A stretch of DNA of 64,000 nucleotides from Verrucosispora sp. NA02020 (GTDB taxonomy: Bacteria > Actinomycetota > Actinomycetes > Mycobacteriales > Micromonosporaceae): NCBI RefSeq assembly GCF_013364215.1, contig NZ_CP054923.1:6324001-6388000 (forward strand), read 5' to 3'. The notes beneath the pieces were generated by a model. That model was given only the letters and a program-made list of their open reading frames with translations. It was not told the DNA's origin and searched no databases. Positions 22,401-30,861 of this stretch are shown piece by piece (the stretch's first letter is position 1; the number at the start of each line of letters is the position of its first letter). The translations under genes were made by a program, and so were the position numbers.

Positions 22401-25240
22401 GCGCGGTCGACGGACCGGTGGTCGCCACGGCCACCGTCCCGGGCACCGGTGACTGGCAGACGTACACCGACGTCACCGCCCCGGTCACCGGGCCGGCGAG
22501 TGGATCTCTGTTCTTCGTGGCCCGGCACCCGAGCGGCGGCTCCGGCTCGCTGTTCAACGTCAACTGGGCGGACTTCGTCGGCAAGGGCGTCACCGACAAC
22601 GCCCCGCCGACGGTCACCGCCACCGCCACGCCGGGCACCGGCACCGCGCCGGTCACCGTCGCGTTCGGTGGCACCGCCGTCGACCCGGAGGGCGACACCC
22701 CGCTGACGTACGAGTGGGACTTCGGTGACGGTGGCACCGCCGACACGCTCCAGGCCGAGCACACGTACGAGCGGCCCGGCAACTTCACCGCGACCCTGAC
22801 GGTGACCGACAGCCGGGGCGCCTTCTCGTACGCCACCGTGCCGGTCCGGGTCGACGCGCCGAACACCTCCTGCGTCGGCACGCGTTCGGACGACTTCGGC
22901 GGCACCACCCTGGACCGCGAGCGTTGGACCAGTGTGGTGCGGGAGAACCAGCTCCTGTCCGTCTCCGACGGCACACTGCGCCTGCCCACCTCGGCCGGCG
23001 ACCTGTACGGCAGCCGCAACGACGCCACCAACCTGGTGCTCCAACCGGCACCGTCGGGCGCCTGGCAGGCCACCACCAAGGTGACCCTGCCGGTGACGGC
23101 CGACTACCAGCAGGCCGGCCTGCTGGTCTACGGCGACGACGACAACTACGCCAAGGTGGACCTGCTCTACAACGGCAGCCGGCGGGTGGAGTTCATCCGG
23201 GAGACCGCGGGTACGCCTCGCAACGAGGGTGCCGACAGCACCGCGGCACCGGCCGGTGACACCGTCCACCTGCGGATCAGCAGCGACGGCACCAGCCTGA
23301 CGGCGTCGCTCTCGTCCGACGGTCTGACCTTCACCCCGGTCGGTCGGGCGGCAGCGCTGGAGGGCATCGAGAACCCCCGGATCGGCCTGTTCGCCCTCAA
23401 CGGCGGCACGACCGCGCCGGTGGTGGACGCCGCGTTCGACTGGTTCCAGGTGACGCCGGACGAGCCGGCCGGACCGGTCGACCCGTCCGACGAGTTCGGC
23501 GGGACCGCGCTGGACAAGTGCCGGTGGAACGCGATCCTCCGGGAGGACGCCACCGCCTACCTGGTGGCCGACGGGGCGTTGAGCATCGACGTACCCAACG
23601 GTGACATCTACGGCACCGACAACACCGGGCCGACGAACTTCATCCTGCAGAACGCGCCGGACGGCGACTGGACGCTGGAGACGAAGGTCGACGGCAGCCT
23701 GCTGGACGAGCAGTACCAGCAGGGCGGGTTGATCGTGTACGGCGACGACGACAACTACGTCAAGTTCGACTTCGTCGTCGACAACCAGGCCGGCTCGCCG
23801 GTGTCGCGACGGATCGAGTTGCGCAGCGAGATCGACGGGGTGATCCAGAACCCGCAGCCCGGCCCGGAGGGCCTGACCGAGTCGGTGTGGCACCTGCGGC
23901 TGGCCCGCACCGGTGACACCTTCACCGGGTCGTACTCGGCGGACGGCACCACCTGGACGACGCTGACCGAGCTGACCAACGCGGCGGTCGGGGCGACCCC
24001 GAAGGTGGGCCTGTTCGCCCTCGGGGGCAACCAGACCGCCTCGAAGCAGGTGTCGTTCGACTACTTCCGGCTGAGCACCGGCACGGTGGACGACACCGCG
24101 CCGGTGACCACCGCCGAGGTGGCCGGTACGCCGGTGGAGGGCTGGTACACCGGCCCGACGACGGTGACGCTGACCGCCACCGACGAGGGCGGCAGCGGGG
24201 TGGCCCGCACCGAGTACCAGCTCGACGACGCCGACACCTGGACCGCCTACACCGCGCCGGTGGCGGTCTCCGGGGACGGTGAGCACGAGCTGCGGTTCCG
24301 CTCGGTCGACGAGGCCGGCAACGTGGAGGAGACCCGGACGGTCGACGTCCGGATCGACACCACCGCGCCGGTCAGCACCGCGGCGTTCGCCCCGGCGAAC
24401 GACGCGGGCTGGCACGACGGCACGATCCCGGTGGTGCTCTCCTCGACCGACGCCGGTTCCGGGGTCGGGTCGCTGGAGTGGTCGTTGGACGGCGGCGACT
24501 GGACGCCGTACACCGAGCCGGTCGAGATCAGCGGCGACGGGACCCACGAGCTGCTCTACCGGGCCACCGACAACGCGGGCAACGCCGAGACGCTCAAGTC
24601 GGCGGTGGTTCGCATCGACGGCACCAAGCCGACGCTGTTGGTCTCCGGCATCGCCGACGGCCAGCTCTACGGCGACAGCCAGGACGTACGGGTGTCCTGG
24701 CAGGCGGTCGACCCCACCTCGGGGATCGCCACCGTGGTCGGCCGGCTCGACGACCGCCCGTACGTCAGTGGCACCCTCCAGGCGATGTACGAGCTGCCGC
24801 TGGGGCTGCACGAGCTGACGGTGACCGCGACCGACAAGGCGGGTAACGCCACCACCACGACGGTCCGATTCTTCGTCACCACCTCGTTCCGGGACATGCA
24901 GAACCTGCTGGACCGGTTCAAGGCGACGGGTCGGCTCACCGCTCGGGCACACACCCAACTGTCGAACCGGCTCTCCAACGCCCGCACGGCGGAGGCCGCC
25001 GGTAACGACCAGCGGGCGATCAACCAGCTCACCGCGTTCCGGGGGCTGGCCGGCGACGCCACCCTGGTCGGTGAGGCGGAGATCCGGGACGTGCTGGTCC
25101 GGGACACCGACGCCATGATCGTCCGGCTCGGCGGCACGGCCAGCAAGGCGGGCGTACGCGCCAACGACGGTGATTCCGTCGCCGGCACGGGACGACTGGG
25201 TGGCGATCCCACCCGGCTCGCTCCCGGCCGCCGGTTGTAG
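19442..25240 (+). CDS. Secreted multidomain protein: ThuA, PQQ-type sugar dehydrogenase, PKD, CBM6, laminin-like, Ig-like and FIMAH modules
   Basis: A 1932-residue exported protein. The GTG start follows AAGGAG by 6 bases and gives a signal peptide ending near AAQAAP. Domains in order, with rough residues: ThuA-like (50-276, SVLVFSKTAGFRHGSI and a YAGVHAASDTEYDW motif); glucose/sorbosone-dehydrogenase beta-propeller (280-710, MELDVAADGRVFYIERDG, YGMGFRNPFRI); PKD (711-800); CBM6 (907-1050, IGFIEDGDWWSV); second PKD (1055-1140); two laminin-G/DUF1349-like domains (1141-1343 and 1345-1550, each with a GLLVYGDDDNY-type strand); three Ig-like OmpL47-type repeats (1553-1816); and a C-terminal FIMAH helical domain (1815-1900). 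It likely acts on extracellular polysaccharide or oligosaccharide; the substrate is unknown. No sortase motif is seen. Confidence 0.88.
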   Translation: MFRPRRMRVPMTATLLTLGLAATTLAGAPAAQAAPVPVAQAPAPQAEADPFSVLVFSKTAGFRHGSIPSGIAAIQQLGAEHGFTVDATEDSTAFTDQNLAGYQAVIWLSTTGDVLNADQQAAFERYIRAGGGYAGVHAASDTEYDWEWYGGLVGAYFNSHPANQQATVKVEDPAHPSTADLPDRWSRFDEWYNYRTNPRGKVHVLATLDETSYSPGSGAMGHDHPIAWCQDYDGGRAWYTGGGHTNESYAEPQFLGHLLGGIRTAAGVQDADCGASLTASFEKVTLDSNTSNPMELDVAADGRVFYIERDGRVQIVKPDTGNTVTAIDLDVFTGNEDGLIGIRLDPDFATNNWVYLYYAPNDGVARNVLSRFTVSGDAIDAASEKVVLQVDTQRNTCCHAGGTMTFDSAGNLYLATGDNTNPFQSDAYTPIDERPGRADYDAQRTSGNTNDLRGKVLRIHPEDDGTYTIPEGNLFPPGTEKTRPEIYGMGFRNPFRIGIDLATDTLYVADYGPDAASANPNRGPAGLVEWNIVAEAGNYGWPYCHGGNQAYNDYQFPSGPSGAKFDCAAVVNNSPNNTGLTNLPPAIAATVDYGYSGDPRFPEIGGGGAPMGGPVYRYDADLDSDRKWPAYYDGKALLGEWNQSKMYTMQVSADGRELVDINQLLTGMTFIRPMDFEFGPDGAMYLIEWGSGFGGNNDNSGVYRIDYIAGDRAPIAVASAEPTSGPAPLTVEFSSAGSRDPDGGVLTYSWAFGDGGTSTEANPTHTYAEAGNYTAQLTVTNPNGRTAVANVPVTVGNTAPTVEIEFPPNGGFFNWGDQVKYSIKVTDPEDGEIDCADVQLQVLLGHDEHAHPLEQHTGCSGTVQTQLAAGHGAEADVFTVLEATYTDKGGSGGASPLTGRIIEILQPKRKQAEYFSDTGRTADGTGGGEPGVQREATGDTAGGGENIGFIEDGDWWSVDPADLTEISEIRFRASSGVEGGVIEVRAGAVDGPVVATATVPGTGDWQTYTDVTAPVTGPASGSLFFVARHPSGGSGSLFNVNWADFVGKGVTDNAPPTVTATATPGTGTAPVTVAFGGTAVDPEGDTPLTYEWDFGDGGTADTLQAEHTYERPGNFTATLTVTDSRGAFSYATVPVRVDAPNTSCVGTRSDDFGGTTLDRERWTSVVRENQLLSVSDGTLRLPTSAGDLYGSRNDATNLVLQPAPSGAWQATTKVTLPVTADYQQAGLLVYGDDDNYAKVDLLYNGSRRVEFIRETAGTPRNEGADSTAAPAGDTVHLRISSDGTSLTASLSSDGLTFTPVGRAAALEGIENPRIGLFALNGGTTAPVVDAAFDWFQVTPDEPAGPVDPSDEFGGTALDKCRWNAILREDATAYLVADGALSIDVPNGDIYGTDNTGPTNFILQNAPDGDWTLETKVDGSLLDEQYQQGGLIVYGDDDNYVKFDFVVDNQAGSPVSRRIELRSEIDGVIQNPQPGPEGLTESVWHLRLARTGDTFTGSYSADGTTWTTLTELTNAAVGATPKVGLFALGGNQTASKQVSFDYFRLSTGTVDDTAPVTTAEVAGTPVEGWYTGPTTVTLTATDEGGSGVARTEYQLDDADTWTAYTAPVAVSGDGEHELRFRSVDEAGNVEETRTVDVRIDTTAPVSTAAFAPANDAGWHDGTIPVVLSSTDAGSGVGSLEWSLDGGDWTPYTEPVEISGDGTHELLYRATDNAGNAETLKSAVVRIDGTKPTLLVSGIADGQLYGDSQDVRVSWQAVDPTSGIATVVGRLDDRPYVSGTLQAMYELPLGLHELTVTATDKAGNATTTTVRFFVTTSFRDMQNLLDRFKATGRLTARAHTQLSNRLSNARTAEAAGNDQRAINQLTAFRGLAGDATLVGEAEIRDVLVRDTDAMIVRLGGTASKAGVRANDGDSVAGTGRLGGDPTRLAPGRRL

Positions 25241-25284
25241 GAGCGACCGCCAGTCCTGCTGACGGTCGTTCTCCGCAGGTGATC

Positions 25285-25319
25285 GGGGCCCCGTCCGGCA
25301 ACCAGCCGGGCGGGGCCCC
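25285..25319. terminator. Bidirectional terminator hairpin
   Basis: A 15-bp stem with one G-U pair (arm GGGGCCCCGTCCGGC at 25285-25299, partner at 25305-25319) and a 5-base loop sits between the convergent ends of the secreted-protein gene and the aldo/keto reductase gene. It has no long U-tract, which is common for terminators in high-GC actinobacteria. Confidence 0.8.
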
Positions 25320-25336
25320 TTCGCGTGCGCTGCCCC

Positions 25337-26296
25337 CTACCGGTCGAGCACCGCGCGCAGCGCCGTGAGGTCCGCCTCACCCGGCTGCCAGTTGCCCGCC
25401 TCGGCGTTGGCGCGTACCTGGTCGGGCGTGGTGGCTCCGGCGATGACGGAGGTCACCGCCGGCTGGGCGGCCAGCCCGCCGATCGCCACGTGCAGCATCG
25501 ACACGCCCCGCTCGGCGGCGTACGCCTCGATGCCCTCGATGGTGTCCCAGTCGGCGGCGGCGAGCCGCTGGGCGTACCGGCCGCCACCGGCGAGGCGGCT
25601 ACCGGCCGGCGGGGCCTCACCACGCTTGTACTTGCCGGTGAGCAGCCCGTTGGCCAGCGGGAAGAACGGCAGCATGCCGAGGCCGAACCGCTCGCAGGCG
25701 GGCAGCACCTCGATCTCGGCGTCCCGGTTGAGCAGGCTGTAGTGGTTCTGGGCGCTGACGAAGCGGGCGGTCCCCCGGGTCTTCGCCGTCCAGTCGGCGT
25801 CCGCGATCTGCCAGCCCGCGAAGTTCGAGTTGCCCAGGTAGCGCACCTTGCCGGCACGGACGAGATCGTCCAGGGCGGTGAGCGTCTCCTCGATCGGGGT
25901 GCCCGGGTCGGGCTCGTGGAACTGATACAGGTCGATGTAGTCGGTGTCCAGGCGGCGCAGCGACGCCTCCACCGCCCGGATGACGTACCGCCGCGAGCCG
26001 CGCACGCTGAAGTCCCGCCCGTTGCCACCCCCCATCGACATGCCGAACTTGGTCCCGATCACCACGTCGTCGCGACGGCCCTTGAGGGCCGCGCCGAGCT
26101 GAGCCTCCGACGCGCCGTGCGGCTCGCCGTAGATGTCGGCGGTGTCGAAGAAGTTGATCCCGACGTCGAGGGCGGCGTCGACCACCGCGCGGGTGCCGTC
26201 CAGGTCGAGTTTGCGGCCGAAGTTGTTGCAGCCGATCCCCACGACGGACACCACGAGCCCGGAGTCGCCCAACCGGCGATAGGTCATCTCAGTCAC
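25337..26296 (-). CDS. Aldo/keto reductase
   Basis: A 319-residue NADPH-dependent reductase of the aldo/keto family. The catalytic tetrad is visible: Asp in FFDTADIYGEPHGASE, Tyr a few residues later, Lys in VVIGTKFGM and His in DLYQFHEPD. The NADP-binding end includes PAVTSVIAGATTPDQVRANA. I use the GTG at 26294-26296 (MTEMTYRRLG) because AGGG lies 8 bases upstream; the ATG three codons later has no ribosome site. It starts about 10 bases after the ABC-F stop, so the two may be co-transcribed. The substrate is unknown. Confidence 0.9.
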   Translation of the reverse strand: MTEMTYRRLGDSGLVVSVVGIGCNNFGRKLDLDGTRAVVDAALDVGINFFDTADIYGEPHGASEAQLGAALKGRRDDVVIGTKFGMSMGGGNGRDFSVRGSRRYVIRAVEASLRRLDTDYIDLYQFHEPDPGTPIEETLTALDDLVRAGKVRYLGNSNFAGWQIADADWTAKTRGTARFVSAQNHYSLLNRDAEIEVLPACERFGLGMLPFFPLANGLLTGKYKRGEAPPAGSRLAGGGRYAQRLAAADWDTIEGIEAYAAERGVSMLHVAIGGLAAQPAVTSVIAGATTPDQVRANAEAGNWQPGEADLTALRAVLDR

Positions 26297-26306
26297 GAGA
26301 TCAACC

Positions 26307-27995
26307 CTATGTCGATCGTCCGACCTCCCACACCGGCTCCGGCGTCTCCACCACCTCACCGTCACCACGGAAGAGCAGGAAGCGGTCGAAGGTCCGGGTG
26401 AACCAGCGGTCGTGGGTGACCGCCAGCACCGTGCCGGAGAACGCGGCCAGCCCGGCCTCCAACGCCTCGGCCGAGGCCAGGTCGAGGTTGTCCGTCGGCT
26501 CGTCGAGCAGCAGCAGGGTCGCCCCGGACAACTCCAGCAGCAGCACCAGGAAACGGGCCTGCTGGCCGCCGGAGAGCGTGCCGAAGCGCTGGTCGCCCTG
26601 CCCGGCGAGCTCGTACCGGCTGAGCGCGGCCATGGCCGCGTGCCGGTCCATGCCGGCGCGGTGCTCGTCGCCCCGCCACAGGATCTCGGCCAGCGTCTTC
26701 GCCATCAGCTCCGGCCGGTCGTGGGTCTGCGAGAAGTGCCCGGGACGCACCCGCGCGCCGAGCCGGGCCGTCCCGTCGTGCGCCACCGGCGCGAGCGCCG
26801 CCGCACCGTCGACTGGGCCGTTGGCCGGGTCCGGGTCGGTGCCCCCTCGGGCGAGCAGCCGAAGGAAGTGGGACTTGCCGGTGCCGTTGGCGCCCAGCAC
26901 CGCCACCCGGTCGCCATACCAGACCTCCAGGTCGAACGGGTAGGTCAGGCCGTCGATCTCGAGCTGTTCGCAGACGAGCGCCCGCTTGCCGGTCCGGCCA
27001 CCGGCCAGCCGCATCCGGATGTCCTGGTCCTTCGGCGGTACGGGCGGCGGCCCGGCCTCCTCGAACTTGCGCAACCGGGTCTGCGCCGACTGGTACCGGG
27101 AGGCCATGTCCGAGTTGTACGCCGCCTTCTGCTTGTACATCAGCATCTGCTCGCGCAGCTTGTGGTGCTCCTCGTCCCACCGTTTGCGCAGTTCGTCGAG
27201 GCGGGCGTGGCGGGCCACCCGGGCCTCGTGCCAACTGGCGAAACCGCCCGGGTGCACCCAGGCGCTGCCGCCCTCCACCGCGACCACCCGGTCGGCGGTG
27301 TGCGCCAACAGTTCGCGGTCGTGCGAGACGTAGAGCACCGACTTGGTGGACTCCCGCAGCCGCGCCTCCAGCCAGCGCTTGCCGGGCACGTCGAGGAAGT
27401 TGTCCGGCTCGTCGAGCAGCAGCACCTCCTCCGGGCCTCGCAGCAGCAGTTCGAGCGCGAAACGCTTCTGCTGTCCACCGGAGAGGGTGCGGACCGGACG
27501 CTGCCGGGCGGTCTCCCAGGGCAGGTCGAGCACGATGGTGGCGACGGTGTCGAAGAGCACCTCGGCGTCGTACCCACCGGTCTCGCCCCAGGCGGCCAGC
27601 GCGTCCGCGTACGCGAGCTGGGCCTTGCCGGCGGCGGTGCTGTACTTGCCGCGCAGCTCGGCCGCGCGCATGGCGGCCTCGGTCTCGGTCAGCCGGTGTC
27701 CCGCGTCGCGCAGGGGCGGCGGGGCCAGGGACAGGGCCAGGTCGGCAAGCGTCGAGTCGTCGCCGATCATGCCGATGAACTGGCGCATCACTCCCAGTCC
27801 ACCGGCCCGCGCGATGGTGCCGGTGTGGACCGGCAGGTCACCGGCGACCATCCGCAGCAGAGTGGTCTTGCCGGCGCCGTTCGGCCCGACCAGCGCCACC
27901 TTGGCACCCTCACCGACCCGGAACGACACGTCGGTGAAGAGTTCACGACCGTCCGGTAGTACGTGTCCGGCCGCTGCCACGTCGACGTATCCCAC
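26307..27995 (-). CDS. ABC-F family ATPase
   Basis: A 562-residue soluble protein with two ABC domains and no membrane segments, the ABC-F (translation-associated) layout. Domain 1: Walker A GPNGAGKTT (residues 37-45), signature LSGGQQKRFALE, Walker B VLLLDEPDNFLD. A long charged linker follows, with KRWDEEHHKLREQMLMYKQKAAYN (residues about 270-295). Domain 2: Walker A GANGTGKSH, LSGGQQARFLVL, LLLLDEPTDNLD. Family members bind the ribosomal E site and either tune translation or protect against antibiotics. Which it does here cannot be told; it is not beside a biosynthetic cluster. Confidence 0.92.
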   Translation of the reverse strand: MGYVDVAAAGHVLPDGRELFTDVSFRVGEGAKVALVGPNGAGKTTLLRMVAGDLPVHTGTIARAGGLGVMRQFIGMIGDDSTLADLALSLAPPPLRDAGHRLTETEAAMRAAELRGKYSTAAGKAQLAYADALAAWGETGGYDAEVLFDTVATIVLDLPWETARQRPVRTLSGGQQKRFALELLLRGPEEVLLLDEPDNFLDVPGKRWLEARLRESTKSVLYVSHDRELLAHTADRVVAVEGGSAWVHPGGFASWHEARVARHARLDELRKRWDEEHHKLREQMLMYKQKAAYNSDMASRYQSAQTRLRKFEEAGPPPVPPKDQDIRMRLAGGRTGKRALVCEQLEIDGLTYPFDLEVWYGDRVAVLGANGTGKSHFLRLLARGGTDPDPANGPVDGAAALAPVAHDGTARLGARVRPGHFSQTHDRPELMAKTLAEILWRGDEHRAGMDRHAAMAALSRYELAGQGDQRFGTLSGGQQARFLVLLLELSGATLLLLDEPTDNLDLASAEALEAGLAAFSGTVLAVTHDRWFTRTFDRFLLFRGDGEVVETPEPVWEVGRST

Positions 27996-28052
27996 GCCGG
28001 CATCCTGCCGGAGCCGGGCCGGGCGGCCAACCGATTAGTCGTGTCCCGGCGG

Positions 28053-28667
28053 TCAGCGGGTGACGCGAAGCACCCGGAAGCCCTTCTGACTGGCGTGCCG
28101 CTCGACCCGCCAGCCCTGCTCGACCAGCCAGCGTTGCAGCGAGTCGCCGCCGAGGTGGCGGGCCACCACGAGCCAGGCCACCCCGTCCGGGGCCAGTCGC
28201 GGCAACCAACGGCCGAGCAACTGGTGCAGATCCTCCTTGCCGATCCGGATCGGCGGGTTGGACCAGATCTCCGCGAAGTGGAGGTCTGCCGGCACCTCCT
28301 CGGGGGTGGCCACCCGCAGCCGATCCGCGACACCGAGCCGTTGCGCGTTCCCGGCGGTCAGCTCCCGGGCCCGCTCGTTGACGTCCACCGCCCAGACGGT
28401 CGCCTGCGGTGCGACGCTGGCCAGGACGCAGGCGATCGGCCCGAACCCGGAGCCGAGGTCCAGCAGCGGTCCGACGGCCGCCGGGGTCGGCAGTTGGGCC
28501 TTGCGCAGCAGCACGGCGGTGCCGGGGTCCAGCCGGGTGGCGGAGAACACCCCGCCCGCCGACGCCAGGGCGTAGTCGCGGCCGGCGACGCTGAACTGCA
28601 CCTCGCGCGCCTGGCCGGGCGTGCTCGGTTCGGCGGTGAAGTAGTGGTCCCCGGTCACGCCGGCCAT
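28053..28667 (-). CDS. RsmC-like class I methyltransferase
   Basis: A 204-residue SAM-dependent methyltransferase. Motif I is LLDLGSGFGPIACVLA, and the catalytic NPPI motif occurs in WSNPPIRIGKED, typical of the RsmC/RlmG group that methylates guanine N2 in rRNA. An upstream half-domain is absent, as in many actinobacterial single-domain versions. The ATG at 28665-28667 is used; it has no strong ribosome site, and an in-frame GTG three codons later (VTGDHYF) is an alternative. It is divergent from the gene at 28773. The exact nucleotide target is not established. Confidence 0.85.
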   Translation of the reverse strand: MAGVTGDHYFTAEPSTPGQAREVQFSVAGRDYALASAGGVFSATRLDPGTAVLLRKAQLPTPAAVGPLLDLGSGFGPIACVLASVAPQATVWAVDVNERARELTAGNAQRLGVADRLRVATPEEVPADLHFAEIWSNPPIRIGKEDLHQLLGRWLPRLAPDGVAWLVVARHLGGDSLQRWLVEQGWRVERHASQKGFRVLRVTR

Positions 28668-28772
28668 TCTCGCACCGAGCCGGAACGGGCCGGACCGACG
28701 GGAGTGGGCAGTGCCTCCAGCACATCCGGCAAAATGCCCACTAATGGGGTAAAAATCCTTACTCTGGTCACC

Positions 28773-29939
28773 ATGTACCGGTACGACTCTGATGAGGACG
28801 CATACCTCCAGTACGGCGACGACGACGCGGAGGTGGTCCCGGCCGGCGACGACCGCCGCCCGGGCGGCCCCTCCCCGTCGCGCTTTCCCACACCGTCGCT
28901 GACGCGCCCCAACCAGATCCTGCTGCCCTCGGCGACAGCGGGCTCCGCCACGGATCCGCCGCCCCCGCCCGAGATGGTCACGCCACCGGAGCCGATCGAC
29001 CCACCGGCGCCCTACCCGCCGGAGACCGACCTGGTCCTGCCCTCCGGTGTGTACGCGTCGAGCACCGCCGCACCGGCGCAGACCTCCCTCACCGGGTACG
29101 AGCCGACCTCGGCCGCCGCCCCACCGTCCACACCGGTGAGTGCGCCGTCGCCCCGCACCGGCGGCAACCGCACCTGGCAGGTGCTGATCGGCGGTGCCGC
29201 CGCACTCGTCCTGCTCGGGCTCTGCGGCCTCACCGCCGGCGCCCTGATGGACGGTGGGCAGCTCATCGGCCAGCAGGCGGCACCCACCTCCGAGCCGCAG
29301 AACACCCAGGACACCGAGGACGCCGCCAGCGACCTGGACTCCCGGGACACCGACTCCGCGCCGCTGACCGCCCGCGAGGTCTTCCCGGCCAGCACCCTGA
29401 CGATCGACGGCAGCACCGCCGGCTACGAGGTGCTGCGGACCCAGTCCAGCGCGAGCTGCGCGGTCGCGGCCACCGGCGAGGTCGCCGAGTCGCTGACCCT
29501 GCTCGGCTGCAACCAGGTGGTCCGGGCCACGCTGCGCACGCCCGACGGCGAGCACCTGGTCACCACCGGGCTGTTCAACCTGACGGACCGGAGCAGCGCC
29601 GAACGTGCCAGGGACCGCATCCGGCAGGCGCTCGACGCGCGGCAGGGCCGGTTCCGGGGCATGTCGGCCGGCGACGGGACCGACGTCGTCACCTCCGCGC
29701 CCGCCCGCGTCGGCTGGCAGGTACGCGGCCACTACCTCGCCTACGCGGTGGTGACCCGCACGGACGGGGCGGTGGTCCGTTCCGCCGACACCACGGTCCG
29801 CGAGATCCTCTTCGACATGCTGGAGATGCACCTCAACCGCGACGTGCTGGAACGGCGGGCGGCCGGCGGTACGGCCACCCAGCCCGACCCGACGCCCACC
29901 GACGACACCGGCGACCAGGACCCTGACACCGGGAACTGA
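28773..29939 (+). CDS. Single-pass membrane protein of unknown function
   Basis: A 388-residue protein starting MYRYDSDEDAYLQYGDDDAE. Residues 1-130 are acidic then Pro/Ser-rich and probably cytoplasmic; one hydrophobic helix follows (VLIGGAAALVLLGLCGLTAGAL, about 139-160), then a Thr/Asp linker and a folded extracellular domain of about 180 residues containing two cysteines (SCAVAATG and LLGCNQVV) that could form a disulfide. It ends in a Pro/Asp tail. No Shine-Dalgarno site is seen before the ATG, so the transcript may be leaderless. I do not recognise a named family. Confidence 0.78.
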   Translation: MYRYDSDEDAYLQYGDDDAEVVPAGDDRRPGGPSPSRFPTPSLTRPNQILLPSATAGSATDPPPPPEMVTPPEPIDPPAPYPPETDLVLPSGVYASSTAAPAQTSLTGYEPTSAAAPPSTPVSAPSPRTGGNRTWQVLIGGAAALVLLGLCGLTAGALMDGGQLIGQQAAPTSEPQNTQDTEDAASDLDSRDTDSAPLTAREVFPASTLTIDGSTAGYEVLRTQSSASCAVAATGEVAESLTLLGCNQVVRATLRTPDGEHLVTTGLFNLTDRSSAERARDRIRQALDARQGRFRGMSAGDGTDVVTSAPARVGWQVRGHYLAYAVVTRTDGAVVRSADTTVREILFDMLEMHLNRDVLERRAAGGTATQPDPTPTDDTGDQDPDTGN

Positions 29940-29963
29940 GGAGGCGGCTCAGGCCACCACGGC

Positions 29964-30794
29964 TCAGGTCTCCGCCGGCACCCGCAGCCGACGGGTGGCC
30001 TCGGCCCGGCGGGCGTAATCGGCTGGATCGTCGGGATAGCCGACCGCCACCAGGGTCAGTCCGTGCGCCGGTGCCACCGTGACCTCGCTGGACCGCTCCC
30101 GCCGGGTCAACAGGCCGGCCGGCCACTCGACCGGCCGGCGCCCGTCCCCGGCGACCAGCATCGCGCCGACCAGGCTGCGCACCATCGCCTGGCAGAACGC
30201 GTCGGCCTGCACGGTGGCGACCAGGACGCCGTCGGCCTCGCGCCGCCAGTCCAGCCGGGTCACCTCCCGCAGCGTGGTGGCGTTCTCCTTCCGCCGGCAG
30301 TACGCGGCGAAGTCGTGCTCCCCCACCAGCCCGGCCGCCGTGGCGGCGAGCCGGTCGACGTCGAGCGCACGCGGCCAGCCCAGGATCTCGTGCCGGCGCA
30401 GCGGCTCGGCGCCCCAGGGCGCGTCGGTGACCCGGTACTCGTAGCGCCGGAAGGTCGCCGAGAAGCGGGCGTCGAAGCTGTCCGGCACCACACTCATCGC
30501 CCGTACCCGGACGTCGCCCGGCAGCAGCCGGGCCAGCCGACGCAGCAGACGGCTCTCCTGTACCCGCCACACCTCGTCGGGCAGGTCGACGTGGCAGACC
30601 TGCCCGGTGGCGTGCACCCCGGCGTCGGTGCGCCCGGCAACCGTCAGCCCGGCCGCGACACCGGCCCCGAGCACCAGGTCCAACGCCTCGACCAGCACAC
30701 CGGCGACCGTGCGCCGCTCCGGCTGGGCGGCCCACCCCGAGAAGCCGGTCCCGTCGTACGCGACCTCCAGCCGCAGCCGGGTGCGCTCCTCCAC
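29964..30794 (-). CDS. truA: tRNA pseudouridine synthase A
   Basis: A 276-residue enzyme converting uridines 38-40 of the tRNA anticodon stem to pseudouridine. The catalytic aspartate is in GRTDAGVHATGQV, and LRLEVAYDGTGFSGWAAQP opens the protein as in other TruA enzymes. The GTG start at 30792-30794 is set by GAGGAGG 6 bases upstream; the longer frame adds 42 residues of non-homologous sequence. It follows rplQ after a hairpin, the usual actinobacterial order rpoA-rplQ-truA. Confidence 0.96.
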   Translation of the reverse strand: MEERTRLRLEVAYDGTGFSGWAAQPERRTVAGVLVEALDLVLGAGVAAGLTVAGRTDAGVHATGQVCHVDLPDEVWRVQESRLLRRLARLLPGDVRVRAMSVVPDSFDARFSATFRRYEYRVTDAPWGAEPLRRHEILGWPRALDVDRLAATAAGLVGEHDFAAYCRRKENATTLREVTRLDWRREADGVLVATVQADAFCQAMVRSLVGAMLVAGDGRRPVEWPAGLLTRRERSSEVTVAPAHGLTLVAVGYPDDPADYARRAEATRRLRVPAET

Positions 30795-30812
30795 GTCGTA
30801 CCTCCTCGACGG

Positions 30813-30850
30813 GTCGGGCCCGGCACCCCCGAGGGGATGCCGGGCCCGAC
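30813..30850 (-). terminator. Hairpin between rplQ and truA
   Basis: A perfect 13-bp stem (GTCGGGCCCGGCA at 30813-30825 with its complement at 30838-30850) lies 11 bases after the rplQ stop and before truA. Inside the loop a short CCCC/GGGG stem can also form. It likely ends most transcripts of the ribosomal operon and lowers truA expression. Confidence 0.75.
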
Positions 30851-30861
30851 GACGGCCTGAA

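Noticed and set aside
21653..24958. 1101-codon minus-strand frame opposite the secreted multidomain gene
   Set aside because: The plus strand encodes consecutive recognisable domains through this stretch; the antisense frame has none.
28053..29831. 592-codon frame extending the methyltransferase upstream
   Set aside because: The first 388 codons are antisense to the membrane-protein gene at 28773-29939. The methyltransferase fold begins only after 28667.
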